From NCBI GenBank assembly GCA_022825705.1, contig JAJDWH010000043.1, positions 124,001 to 188,000 of the forward strand: 64,000 nucleotides of DNA, given 5' to 3'. Position numbers and translations under genes: made by a program. The notes under the pieces were generated by a model that worked only from the letters and a program-made list of their open reading frames with translations, did no database searches and was not told where the DNA came from. How positions within the stretch are numbered: the stretch's first letter is position 1; each line of letters opens with the position of its first letter. Positions 50,759-59,892 of this stretch are shown here, piece after piece. This DNA is from Alphaproteobacteria bacterium. GTDB taxonomy: Bacteria > Pseudomonadota > Alphaproteobacteria > TMED109.

Positions 50759-51937
50759 ATGGACCCCAGACTGAATCCCTTTGCGCCTGGTGCCGGCACG
50801 CCCCCGCCGGAACTTGCCGGGCGCGACGATTTGCTCGAACGCGCGGCAGTGGCGCTGGACCGCATTCGTGCGGGCCGGTCGGCCCGGAGCTTCATCCTCT
50901 ACGGGTTGCGGGGCGTCGGAAAGACTGTCCTGCTCAATCGCATGCGTCTGGACGCCGAGGCGCGTGGCATCGCGAGCGTCAGCACGGAAGTCCCGGAAGG
51001 GCGGTCACTGCCGGCGCTGCTGATCCCGGCGCTGCGCGCGGCGCTCTTGCGCCTGAGCCGCGGCGAGGCGCTCAGGGACACGCTGTTGCAAGGCATGCGG
51101 GCACTGGCGGGTTTCGCCAATGCGCTCAAGGTGAAATATCAGGACATCGAAGTCAGCATCGACGTTGAGCCTGAGACCGGACTTGCCGACAGTAGCGACC
51201 TCGACACGGATCTCACGGATCTTCTTGTGACCGTCGGCAAGGCCGCCCGTGAGCGCTCCACCGCAATCGTGCTTTTCATCGACGAGCTGCAATACGTACC
51301 GGACAAGGAACTGGCTGCGTTGATTGCCGCGCTCCATAGCGCCAGTCAGGAGCAGTTGCCGATCACCATGGTGGCGGCGGGACTGCCCCAGCTGGTGGGG
51401 CGATCCGGTGACGCCAGGTCTTACGCCGAGCGACTTTTCGAATTTGTTCCGGTAGACCGCCTCGGCGACGACGACGCCCGTAATGCCTTGATCGTGCCGG
51501 CCTGCAAGGAGGGTGTCGCCTTCGATCCCGACGCGACCTCCGAGATCCTGCGGCAGACGAACGGATATCCCTACTTCCTCCAGGAATGGGGCAAACACAG
51601 CTGGGACGTCGCAGATGCTTCCCCGATTGCACTCGGCGATGCACAGCGCGCGACGGCCGCCGCGCTGGCCGAACTCGACGCGAGCTTTTTCCGGGTGCGC
51701 TTTGATCGACTGACGCCGGCCCAGAAAAGCTACATGCGTGCGATGGCCGAACTGGGGCCGGGGCCTCACCGATCGGGTGATGTCGCCCACGTCCTCAAGC
51801 GGACAGTCAGCATGGTGGCGCCACTGCGCAGCTTGCTGATCGCCAAGGGAATGATCTTCAGCCCCGCGCATGGAGAAACAGCGTTCACCGTGCCGCTCTT
51901 CGACGCCTTCATGAAGCGGATCATGCCGCAGCTGTGA
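50759..51937 (+). CDS. AAA/STAND-type ATPase, single gene
   Basis: A 392-residue P-loop protein. Walker A is GLRGVGKT (residues 49-56) and Walker B is IVLFIDELQ (near 175). The sensor-like VAAGLPQL and the TNGYPYFLQEWGKHSWD segment are those of archaeal-ATPase/orc1-like NTPases. A winged-helix-like C-terminus (SGDVAHVLKRTVSMVAPLRSL) follows. This family sits often in mobile and defence regions; its task is unknown. The strong inverted repeats upstream suggest it is tightly regulated. Confidence 0.8.
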   Translation: MDPRLNPFAPGAGTPPPELAGRDDLLERAAVALDRIRAGRSARSFILYGLRGVGKTVLLNRMRLDAEARGIASVSTEVPEGRSLPALLIPALRAALLRLSRGEALRDTLLQGMRALAGFANALKVKYQDIEVSIDVEPETGLADSSDLDTDLTDLLVTVGKAARERSTAIVLFIDELQYVPDKELAALIAALHSASQEQLPITMVAAGLPQLVGRSGDARSYAERLFEFVPVDRLGDDDARNALIVPACKEGVAFDPDATSEILRQTNGYPYFLQEWGKHSWDVADASPIALGDAQRATAAALAELDASFFRVRFDRLTPAQKSYMRAMAELGPGPHRSGDVAHVLKRTVSMVAPLRSLLIAKGMIFSPAHGETAFTVPLFDAFMKRIMPQL

Positions 51938-51994
51938 GGGGAGGAAGCACCCCGCCTTCTCGAAATCCGAGAGCGTCGGGCCGGATGCGAGGCG

Positions 51995-52615
51995 TCAGTC
52001 TTTGCCGCTGCCCGCCGCGTCGTCGATCGCCGTCGCCCTGCGATACGCCTCTCGCCCCTCGAGCCGGGACCGGTACGCCTCGAAGGCCGGCCGCTTCTCT
52101 ATCAGGTCGAAATTGAGCCCCCAGAGGACGTGCGAGCCGACGTACACATCGGCGGCCGTGAAGGTCTCGCCCGCCACGTAACCGCCGCCGCCGAGGGCTG
52201 TCTCCAGCGTATCCATCGTTAGGCCGAAATTGCCGTAGCCCACCATCCCTTCCTTGTCCGCCGGCGGGGCGAGGCCGAAATTGCGGTTGGTGACCGCGGC
52301 TTCGAGCGGCCCGGCGGCGAAGAACAGCCAGCGGTAATAGGCGCCGCGCTGGCCTGCCGGCGGCGCCAGCCCGGCCTCCGGGAAGGCATCGGCGAGATAG
52401 GCGCAGATCGCCGGCGCCTCGGTGACGATCGTCGGGCCGTGGCGGATCGCCGGCACCTTGCCCATCGGGTTGACCGCGAGGTATTCCGCTGACTTCATTG
52501 GCGGCCCGTATTCCACGATCTCAGTGCGGTACGGCACCGCCAGCTCCTCCAGCATCCAGCGGACGATGCGCCCGCGCGACCTCGGGTTGGTGAAAAAGAC
52601 GATCTCGGCTGTCAT
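51995..52615 (-). CDS. Glutathione S-transferase family protein
   Basis: A 206-residue GST. The N-terminal thioredoxin-like domain reads FFTNPRSRGRIVRWMLEEL with the active-site Ser/Arg region, NPMGKVPAIRH with the cis-Pro, and TEAPAICAYLAD. The C-terminal helical domain holds the FTAADVYVGS N-capping box. It is not obviously related to the neighbouring defence genes. Confidence 0.9.
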   Translation of the reverse strand: MTAEIVFFTNPRSRGRIVRWMLEELAVPYRTEIVEYGPPMKSAEYLAVNPMGKVPAIRHGPTIVTEAPAICAYLADAFPEAGLAPPAGQRGAYYRWLFFAAGPLEAAVTNRNFGLAPPADKEGMVGYGNFGLTMDTLETALGGGGYVAGETFTAADVYVGSHVLWGLNFDLIEKRPAFEAYRSRLEGREAYRRATAIDDAAGSGKD

Positions 52616-52666
52616 GGCGGCTCTCTCCCGCAATCGCGGCGCTGTTCCCGGAGCGGGGCGCCTTCA

Positions 52667-54400
52667 TCAGTCGGCGCGAATATGCCGCTCGCCGCTCCAT
52701 TCCGGCACTTGCTGGTCATGCTTCAATCGAATCCGCTGAAAACACACGGCGTCGAAGACGTCGTTCAGCTGTTGCTTGTCGGCGCTCACGGTCGGAAGAC
52801 TCGAGGTCGCCTCGAGCCAGAATCTTTCCGAGACCATCGGCTGGTCCCTTACGTAGGCCGATTCCCACCAGCCAAGAACCCTGTCCCGGGCGGATTGAAG
52901 AAGTTGATTCGTTGGCAGGAGCGCTCGTTTTTCGCGCTGGTTTACCGTTCGATGTGCCGGCATCAAGTTCCAGAGATCGCCGCAGTTCCATGCTGTCCAG
53001 GGGAAACAGTGATCAATATCCAGGGATCGTCGATCTAGGCTTCGGCCGCTCCAAACGCAATGCAAGTCACCATTGGCCAACATGTTGAGCGCCCGCTCTC
53101 TCGCCAGGCCCACATCGCGCGTGGGTTTGTCCCACGTCATCGAAGCCGCAATGGTTGCATCATCTACTCGGACACGTCGGCGTGCAGCGTAGGACTTGAT
53201 GAGACGGCTCCACTCGGCGACGAGGGCCGGTTCGACCCATGCGCCGAATCGCTGCAACGCCCCCCATAGATGTCTCGGGACTAGCATTTCGCCGAACTGA
53301 AACAGGTACGCCTGGTCCAATGTGATCAGTGAGGGGCGACGCACCCTCCCGAATTTCTGGATCGGAAATACCGGTCCTCCGTTCGGATAGGTGATGTAGG
53401 TCGCGGGCATCCGCGTAATGGTGTTTGCGGCGTCTTTCAGCGCCTGATGAAGGGCCGGGCCGGGTTCGCCCGAGAACCTGACGCCAACGCGCAACTCAAG
53501 ATGCGAGACGTCGGCAAGCCTTCGATAAGCGTCCCTGACGAACCCGAGACGTCGCAGGCCGACGTTGGAAGGACTTTGCGGAAGACTTGCGGATAGCAGG
53601 GGTTTGAACAGCCGAATCCACGTCAGAGCGACCAATCCCAACGGCACGGCCACGAATTCGTCGTCATGATCACGGGCAACACCTGCAGCACCGTCAGCCA
53701 ACCGGCAAAGCGTGCGGAGAAGTGCCAACTTGTACGTAGAACTCTTGTCGTCATTCAGAATGACATGCCGCAGCAGCGGAAGTGCCCCGGTTCCGTCGTC
53801 GGGCAGTCGGACCGCCATCTGGATCCAGCGGATGCCTGGACGCCCCAGGTGATCCTCCGCCTCGGAATGCCTCTCGACAAAGGCACCGTGATCACGAGCC
53901 AGCCCTTCAATCTCTTCCGGCAGGACTGGGTGGATACCTCTTGTTTGGTCGGCGGGTCCGTCGCGCAGGGCGATCGCCAGCAGGCCGCCCGGCTTGAGCA
54001 GGTTGATGATCTTGCGAAATGCTCGTGGCCGATCGCCCGGAGGCAGATGCATCCAGACGGCGCTCAGTAGGATCAGATCAAACGACAGACCGGATTTGGA
54101 AACGGTGGCGAGTGCCGGCAGACGGTCATCGATCCATCGGATGGGAGCCTGCGCATGTATGGCCGCTCCGGTGGCCCGCATGGATGCGGAAGGCTCGACC
54201 GCCACGACGTCGTAGCCCTTGGCTGATAGCCAGGCAGCATCACGGCCACTGCCGGCACCGATGTCCAAGACCGTCGCCGTGGCCTTGGGGAGCAAGTCAA
54301 GAAGCCAGCCGTGGACCGTATCGGAAGCCAGCCCCTCGTATTGCGCTACGGCTGTTTCAGCGTTCGCATCGTACCAAGCGACCGGATCCGCCATTCCCAT
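52667..54400 (-). CDS. SAM-dependent methyltransferase fused to a C-terminal HNH endonuclease
   Basis: A 577-residue fusion. Residues about 10-190 are a class I methyltransferase with the SAM motif VLDIGAGSGRD and a UbiE-like order (LSAVWMHLPPGDR, NLLKPGGLLAIALRDG). A middle region of about 250 residues includes YITYPNGGPVFPIQKFGR. Residues about 450-510 are an HNH nuclease: LHCVWSGRSL, then LDIDHCFPW and LWNLMPAHRTVNQRE. A small-molecule-type methyltransferase joined to an HNH nuclease is unexpected and may be a defence protein. It is the last gene before coq7 copy D. Confidence 0.82.
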   Translation of the reverse strand: MGMADPVAWYDANAETAVAQYEGLASDTVHGWLLDLLPKATATVLDIGAGSGRDAAWLSAKGYDVVAVEPSASMRATGAAIHAQAPIRWIDDRLPALATVSKSGLSFDLILLSAVWMHLPPGDRPRAFRKIINLLKPGGLLAIALRDGPADQTRGIHPVLPEEIEGLARDHGAFVERHSEAEDHLGRPGIRWIQMAVRLPDDGTGALPLLRHVILNDDKSSTYKLALLRTLCRLADGAAGVARDHDDEFVAVPLGLVALTWIRLFKPLLSASLPQSPSNVGLRRLGFVRDAYRRLADVSHLELRVGVRFSGEPGPALHQALKDAANTITRMPATYITYPNGGPVFPIQKFGRVRRPSLITLDQAYLFQFGEMLVPRHLWGALQRFGAWVEPALVAEWSRLIKSYAARRRVRVDDATIAASMTWDKPTRDVGLARERALNMLANGDLHCVWSGRSLDRRSLDIDHCFPWTAWNCGDLWNLMPAHRTVNQREKRALLPTNQLLQSARDRVLGWWESAYVRDQPMVSERFWLEATSSLPTVSADKQQLNDVFDAVCFQRIRLKHDQQVPEWSGERHIRAD

Positions 54401-54636
54401 CGAACTCGATAAATTTTGTCCTCATTGTATTGCATGGCAGGTTTGCACCCAACCGGCCAAGAAACCGACCGGCTCCCTGTCCTATTCATAAGGTAGTGGT
54501 GACGAAGGAGCGAAGTCACGCTGCCGGCCACCACGAATGCCGGCACCATGTTCACCAGTCGGGATGAAATGACCCTGCAAGACTCCTCGCGAATCTTCGT
54601 CCGTCCGGGCAAACGTAGTCGGTAGCGTCGCCGCGG

Positions 54637-54702
54637 GTATCGAGAGCAAAACGATCATTTCAAGCGTCAGTGCGGTTGGCGATTTGGATTTCCGAAAGGG
54701 GT
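54637..54702 (+). pseudogene. Copy of the extreme coq7 3' end (copy D)
   Basis: Translates AKRSFQASVRLAIWISERG against LRRSVRASTRLAIWISERV in the intact Coq7. DNA similarity is lower than in copy C, and the stop codon is not kept. It marks the right border of the coq7-linked region; immediately after it base composition becomes AT-rich. Confidence 0.75.
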
Positions 54703-55290
54703 AACCTTCTAATCCGTGTAGTCCATGAGCTTATTGATGCCAGTAAGGCTTCGTTAGGCTGAAATACAATCATGATCGATTGCCAGCTCTTGATTCAATT
54801 TACCTTACGGACCCCTAACGTTACTTCCTCTTATACCACAAGCGAATTGCGTGCAAAGTAGGCGGAAACCAGGTGCGCACGAAGCGTTAAGGACACTCAA
54901 GTGGGTGAAGCTACATCAGGCATACTCCCAATGTGGCCTGCCATTGATCGGTTGTCAAAGATCCTATGTCACGTTTACACTACGTCACTCAGTTCGGGAC
55001 AGGACCATATGCTCGTAGCGAGTCGAAACAGTGGCTGGTATGGTTTTTGGCTCTTCACCTAGGAATGGTAGCCGACGTCCTAATTTTGCGACTCGAGCGA
55101 GTGCTGGGTTCGGTTATGGCGATCCAAATTCAATTGATTGCATTGGGATACGCAGGTATCGGACAATTTTGGGCAGCTTCTTAGGTTAAGGTTATGTTGG
55201 TCTGCTGCGAATCTGGATAGACAAATGCTGAAAGCGAATGTTCCCACTGCTTTAGCTCAGACTCAAGCTATTGTTGCGAATAGCAGTTCA
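54703..55290. other. AT-rich stretch upstream of the methyltransferase gene, no firm gene
   Basis: About 590 bases of lower GC content. A 72-codon frame (54966-55184, plus) has a hydrophobic middle but no recognisable family. This is probably the promoter region of the following operon plus junction DNA. Confidence 0.4.
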
Positions 55291-56322
55291 ATGGCGAACA
55301 AGAAGGCTCCAACGGCGGCATGCTTGTTCAGTGGTATGGGAGGCTTTGCTACCGGGTTGGCACATGCTGGATTTGAGATCAGTTGGGCAAGCGACAACGA
55401 TGAGTCTGCATGTGCTGCGTTTCGGCACCGTTTCCCGCGAGTGCGGTTGGTCGAAAAAGATGTGCGGCAGCTATCCGTCCGGGTGAATAGTCTTGGAGGT
55501 GTAGATGTACTCGCAGCTGGCTTTCCTTGTCAGAGCTTTTCTCAGGCTGGAAATCGACATGGTTTCGAGGATTCCCGCGGAAGTCTATTTTTTGAAATTC
55601 CTCGACTGATTGAAGAATTTCAGGCAGAGGAACGGCCTTCGCTAATTGTCTTGGAAAACGTTCCGCATCTTTTGTACGGTGCCAACGGCGAATGGTTTGA
55701 TCGCGTCCGGCGCGCTATGCGACGAATCGGTTATTGGTTCAGAGAGGAGGCATGCTGGGTCGTGAATGTCAAGGATGCGACGGAGCTACCGCAGGACCGC
55801 GAACGCCTGTTCATGGTCGCGGCGTTACGGGAACGATTTTCACGGAACCCGTTTTGTCCGCCTTCCTTAGGAAATGGATCCGGGCCAGAAAGACGCCCTC
55901 TTGCAGACTTCGTTGACCGCACGCAGCGTGGTCGTGAGGACGCTTATCTTTCTCCCGATAACCGCTACTACAAGATGATTAGCCGCGCAATTTGCACGGG
56001 TGAGTCAGATGCAAACGTCTACCAGCTGCGTCGCTCCTACGTGCGCGAAAAGAAGCAAGGGCTATGTCCCACCCTTACGGCCAACATGGGCATTGGTGGG
56101 CACAACGTCCCGTTCGTTCGCGACCATTGGGGAATCCGGCGCTTAAGTGTCAGTGAGGTGGCCCGTCTCCAAGGCTTCGATGACACCGGCGGTCTCTTTC
56201 CGAAGATACCAGAGACGGAACAATATCGGCTACTTGGGAACTCTGTCTGCGTTGGACTGGCCCACTTGGTCGGGAAGATCTGTGCCAGAATACTCGACGA
56301 TAGAGGCATTAGCAGCAAATGA
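55291..56322 (+). CDS. DNA (cytosine-5-)-methyltransferase, first gene of a defence-type operon
   Basis: A 343-residue C5 methyltransferase (ATG 55225 would add 22 residues). Motif I is CLFSGMGGFATG, motif IV is G-F-P-C80-Q-S-F-S with the catalytic Cys, motif VI is LENVPHLL, motif VIII is QDRERLF, and motif X is EQYRLLGNSV. The target-recognition region is short, between about 190 and 270. Its stop overlaps the next gene (ATGA). It should protect host DNA at a sequence read by the rest of the operon. Confidence 0.93.
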   Translation: MANKKAPTAACLFSGMGGFATGLAHAGFEISWASDNDESACAAFRHRFPRVRLVEKDVRQLSVRVNSLGGVDVLAAGFPCQSFSQAGNRHGFEDSRGSLFFEIPRLIEEFQAEERPSLIVLENVPHLLYGANGEWFDRVRRAMRRIGYWFREEACWVVNVKDATELPQDRERLFMVAALRERFSRNPFCPPSLGNGSGPERRPLADFVDRTQRGREDAYLSPDNRYYKMISRAICTGESDANVYQLRRSYVREKKQGLCPTLTANMGIGGHNVPFVRDHWGIRRLSVSEVARLQGFDDTGGLFPKIPETEQYRLLGNSVCVGLAHLVGKICARILDDRGISSK

Positions 56323-58265
56323 ATCGGAAAATCGGTTGGCTCTTTCCGCCGACGAATGGGGGAATCAGTACTGGGATCAATGATCCCGGAATGGCGCATT
56401 TCACTGGGCAGCCGTTGGCCAGCCTTGCACGAGAGACAATACAGAATTCTCTTGACGCTTGCTTAGACCAGGAACAGCCCGTGCATGTTGTTTTCGAATT
56501 ACTCAATTGTGACTTGGACCAGATTGGTCGTCACGAACTAGCGACAGCGATCGAATCTTGCAGAAGCACGATAACCGAAGACCAACATGCCATGGAAGCG
56601 GCAGCCTTACGTGAAGCGGCTGAGTTTGTAGAAGCCAAACAGGTGCCATGTTTGCGCATTTCTGATCGGAATACGACCGGTCTCTTTGGGGAAAACTGGC
56701 GGGCATTAGTAAAGATGCAGGGATTTAGCCATAAGCCCGATATGGAGGGAGCTGGAGGTTCTCACGGTATTGGGAAATACGCGCCGTTCGCAGTATCCAA
56801 CCTGCGAACGGTCTTCTATTGGACATGTTTCGTCGAGGACGGACAGGAACGCGAAAAGTTTCAAGGGAAGTCAGTGCTGATATCGCATTCGGATGCTAAT
56901 GGCAACGAAACACAGGGGACTGGCTTCTTCGGGCTAAAGGCTGGTTGTCTGGAATTGACTGATGGAATACCGAGTGAATTTCGAGTGATTGACAAGAACT
57001 TACAGCCGGCGAGAGGCACCAGTGTTACCGTCATGGGTTTTCAAGAGACTGGAGATTGGCGCCGTCGGATCGCCGAAAGCGTCATAGAGAACTTTTTCTA
57101 CGCGATCGGCACCGAGCGCCTGAACGTAATCGTAGAACCAGACGATACCGACCTGATGGAAATGGACCGTGCTTCGATCGACATGTGGTTTGATTACTTA
57201 CGAGGCTCCGACAACTCCGAAAACCCGCCGGGCTCTTCCAGCAATTCAGTAAATGATGCCCAGATTTTTTGGGAGCTATCGAAAGAAGAGCCTGCAGCAG
57301 AAAAACAAGATGTTGACTTGGGGCACTGTAGGCTTTGGATCCATACTGCCGAGGGCTTGCCAAGAAAGGTGGCCTTCGTGCGTCGCACGGGAATGCTTGT
57401 GACGACCCAACAGGCTGGTTTGATCCGTTTTCACGGTTTTCGCGACTTTGCTGCGCTCTGCGTATTTGAAGATCCCGTGGGCAATGAGCTTCTGCGCCGA
57501 ATGGAAAATCCAAGACATGATCAATTCGAACCTAATCGATTGCCCAGGGATGATCGTGACCGTGGTCGTAGGGCGCTTAAGCGTATCACGGACTGGGTGA
57601 GAGGCGAAATACGTAAACAAGCTGGGCCACCGGAAGGAGGGAAGAAGACGATTCTCTCTGAATTGGCGGTGTATCTTCCAGATTATCAACCCGAAGAGCC
57701 TTTTGAGGATTCTGGCGATCACCAAGACGAAGGTGATAGTGAACCGGGCTTTGGCACCAAAGTGAAAATTTCGCTTAAACCAGTCCGTAAACAGGGAACG
57801 CCTAAATTACCGGAGGAAAATGACACCGATTCTGAAGGCGATGGGGAAGATGCTGGCGCAGAGGGCGGCGCCGGAGCCGGCGAAGGCGGTGGTGGCGGGG
57901 GAAGTGGCGGCTCGGGAGAGGGTCGCGGCCAAGGTGGTAGTGGATCAGGTGGGGGAAATAATGCTCGCAGCAAAATTCCTGTTTCAGCAGTTCGAATCTT
58001 GCCGATTGTCGATCAAAATAACTGCTATCGGCTCAGCTTCTTGGCGGAGTCCGATGGGATCACAAGTCTATCTCTTGAAGAGGCAGGCGACTCGTCAGCT
58101 ATCGCACGTAACGACGTTCGGGCTGTTGATAAGGGGGTGTCGCTTGATCGTGTGCGCGTGACCAGAGGTCAACGAACTAGCATTGACATAACGGCTGACG
58201 GTCCTATCGAAGGTAGAGCTTGGCGCCTGTCCGTTATAGCGTCTGACGAGGTAAATTCGTCGTGA
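56319..58265 (+). CDS. GHKL (MutL/MORC-like) ATPase of the methyltransferase operon
   Basis: A 648-residue protein with an N-terminal GHKL ATP-binding domain: N-box LARETIQNSLDA (residues about 37-48), LRISDRNTTGL as the DxGxG-like motif (about 112-122), and the lid GGSHGIGKYAPFA (about 145-157). Residues about 502-548 are a Gly/Glu-rich low-complexity linker, followed by a small C-terminal beta domain. MutL/MORC-type ATPases have been described in restriction-modification operons (Iyer, Abhiman and Aravind). It may act as an ATP-dependent clamp or signal relay between DNA recognition and a nuclease. Overlaps both neighbours by four bases. Confidence 0.85.
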   Translation: MNRKIGWLFPPTNGGISTGINDPGMAHFTGQPLASLARETIQNSLDACLDQEQPVHVVFELLNCDLDQIGRHELATAIESCRSTITEDQHAMEAAALREAAEFVEAKQVPCLRISDRNTTGLFGENWRALVKMQGFSHKPDMEGAGGSHGIGKYAPFAVSNLRTVFYWTCFVEDGQEREKFQGKSVLISHSDANGNETQGTGFFGLKAGCLELTDGIPSEFRVIDKNLQPARGTSVTVMGFQETGDWRRRIAESVIENFFYAIGTERLNVIVEPDDTDLMEMDRASIDMWFDYLRGSDNSENPPGSSSNSVNDAQIFWELSKEEPAAEKQDVDLGHCRLWIHTAEGLPRKVAFVRRTGMLVTTQQAGLIRFHGFRDFAALCVFEDPVGNELLRRMENPRHDQFEPNRLPRDDRDRGRRALKRITDWVRGEIRKQAGPPEGGKKTILSELAVYLPDYQPEEPFEDSGDHQDEGDSEPGFGTKVKISLKPVRKQGTPKLPEENDTDSEGDGEDAGAEGGAGAGEGGGGGGSGGSGEGRGQGGSGSGGGNNARSKIPVSAVRILPIVDQNNCYRLSFLAESDGITSLSLEEAGDSSAIARNDVRAVDKGVSLDRVRVTRGQRTSIDITADGPIEGRAWRLSVIASDEVNSS

Positions 58266-59128
58266 AATTCGACCCTGGCAAAGCTTGGCCTCATCCTGTC
58301 CTTCGACCGCCAAATTACGGTGACGATTATCCACACGCCGAGTTTGAAGTCGAAATTGAGGTCGAGCGCACGAAGAAGAGCACGGCAGTAGAAGTGTCCG
58401 CACGGTTCGAACTCAGCGAACCAAGCCTCCTTCGAATCCTGGAGCAAGGCAAGGCACAGTTTGCGTTATTGATCAGGTCTCCACAGACCCATTACCGGGA
58501 ATTGCTCAAGTCCCGTCAGCGCGACATTAGACGTTCTTTCGCGGCCGGAGCGCTATCGGGTCGGGTGGAGTTGGCGCCGTTCCTAATTTGCGAACAGCCT
58601 CTTCGAGGTTTTCGAGCGGAAGGCTGGCACTCGGATTTCTTAGGGAGAACATTCGACATCGATCCGGGCTCCGTGCTGGCCGAAGATGTTTCGAAGGACT
58701 ATTGGATCGATACAACGGACGAAGCACCACTCGGTTCTATCTTTGGACACAAGTACCACCCGAATCTCCCAAATGGACGTTGGAATTATGAACTCGCCGA
58801 AGATCGGGTTTGGATAGTAATGTCGAATTCGGATACCCAGCAATATAGAGCCGCGCGGGAGCAAGCGGATAGTCAGCCTGACGGGCAGTACCTTATGAAT
58901 GGCCTCTACCTACCAGCGCTGATAGCGGTACTGAATGATGTTGACCAAAACACAGAAGAGTACGAGGACTATCGGTGGTTTTCTTCTCTCGGTCAGCGCC
59001 TTGAAGCATTAGGATGTCCACATCTCGGAAGAGAAAATGCAAATCGGGCGGTCGACGCACAAAAGCTGCTCGATTCACCATTTCTGAAAATGCCGTTGAT
59101 TGCTCGCGCTAGCCTGGACGGCTCCTGA
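58262..59128 (+). CDS. Uncharacterised protein, third gene of the methyltransferase-MutL operon
   Basis: A 288-residue protein starting with GTG in a GTGA overlap. I do not recognise a catalytic motif. The N-terminal 110 residues look beta-rich (EFEVEIEVER, EVSARFELSEPSLLRILEQGKAQFA), then RELLKSRQRDIRRSF. The C-terminal half has YLMNGLYLPALIAVLNDVDQN and ALGCPHLGREN. The form suggests a structural or adaptor component that works with the GHKL ATPase. Its stop and the next ATG share one base. Confidence 0.75.
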   Translation: MKFDPGKAWPHPVLRPPNYGDDYPHAEFEVEIEVERTKKSTAVEVSARFELSEPSLLRILEQGKAQFALLIRSPQTHYRELLKSRQRDIRRSFAAGALSGRVELAPFLICEQPLRGFRAEGWHSDFLGRTFDIDPGSVLAEDVSKDYWIDTTDEAPLGSIFGHKYHPNLPNGRWNYELAEDRVWIVMSNSDTQQYRAAREQADSQPDGQYLMNGLYLPALIAVLNDVDQNTEEYEDYRWFSSLGQRLEALGCPHLGRENANRAVDAQKLLDSPFLKMPLIARASLDGS

Positions 59129-59886
59129 TGCGCCTTCGCTATTGTACCGTTGATTCGCTGGAAAATCTTAGGCGAACTGTCCCAGAACGGCTCGATTGGT
59201 ACTTCGCTCCGCAAGCTTCTTCGCTTCCGATGTCACTTGGCGGCTTCAGGGAAGCGTCGCTGCGAGCCCCGGAGCTGGCTAGCAAGCTTACGTTAACCGC
59301 CAAACAGCCTTCGAAGACAGATGCTGCGAATGCCCTCGCTGTATTTGGCTCATTGCGAGATTTGACCCCGCATCAAGCTTCAATTGAGCGACTGTGGGTT
59401 TACCTGTGCCATTTCGATTGTCCTCAATATGTTTCGACCCGATGGTTGACGAGTGGACTGGACGATGATGAGCTTGCCACGCGGGAAGTTCGAAATCACT
59501 TTTTTGCGACTGGAAATCGAGGGGTGATGCGGGACAACGGCATTTCGCGCTTGTGGTGGTTGGGAAAGGTCGCGCACGAGGTTGATCCCGATAATCCGGG
59601 AGAATTCCTGGAATTGCTGCTGCATCGCCAAGATGTTCGATCGGCACTGATAGAGCGGCCGTCTGTTTCAATGAATCGTCGCGTGTTGCGCGCGATCTAT
59701 AACGTCATGCGAGAGCACTGGAACAATGGGGGCACGCTATTCGAACGTAAGAACTTTCGAAACTGGATGATTGCCCTCAACCGCAAGGGTGGAGTCATAT
59801 TGTTGGATGCGCTGCCCGATTCAGCTCTGGACCGGCTGCTACGGGGCGAAGCGGAGCTTGCTGTCGATCAGGCTGGAGGGAAGTGA
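59128..59886 (+). CDS. Uncharacterised protein (DUF6339-like), fourth gene of the operon
   Basis: A 252-residue, mostly helical protein. The segments RLWVYLCHFDCPQYV, NGISRLWWLGKVAHEVDP and NFRNWMIALNRKGGVILLDALP resemble what I recall of DUF6339 proteins found beside phage-defence genes; this is from memory and needs a profile search. No nuclease motif is seen. It begins with ATG in the TGATG overlap and ends 6 bases before the Vsr gene. Confidence 0.68.
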   Translation: MRLRYCTVDSLENLRRTVPERLDWYFAPQASSLPMSLGGFREASLRAPELASKLTLTAKQPSKTDAANALAVFGSLRDLTPHQASIERLWVYLCHFDCPQYVSTRWLTSGLDDDELATREVRNHFFATGNRGVMRDNGISRLWWLGKVAHEVDPDNPGEFLELLLHRQDVRSALIERPSVSMNRRVLRAIYNVMREHWNNGGTLFERKNFRNWMIALNRKGGVILLDALPDSALDRLLRGEAELAVDQAGGK

Positions 59887-59892
59887 TCTGCA

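Noticed and set aside
54966..55184. 72-codon frame before the cytosine methyltransferase
   Set aside because: Hydrophobic middle but no family, no ribosome-binding site, AT-rich background.
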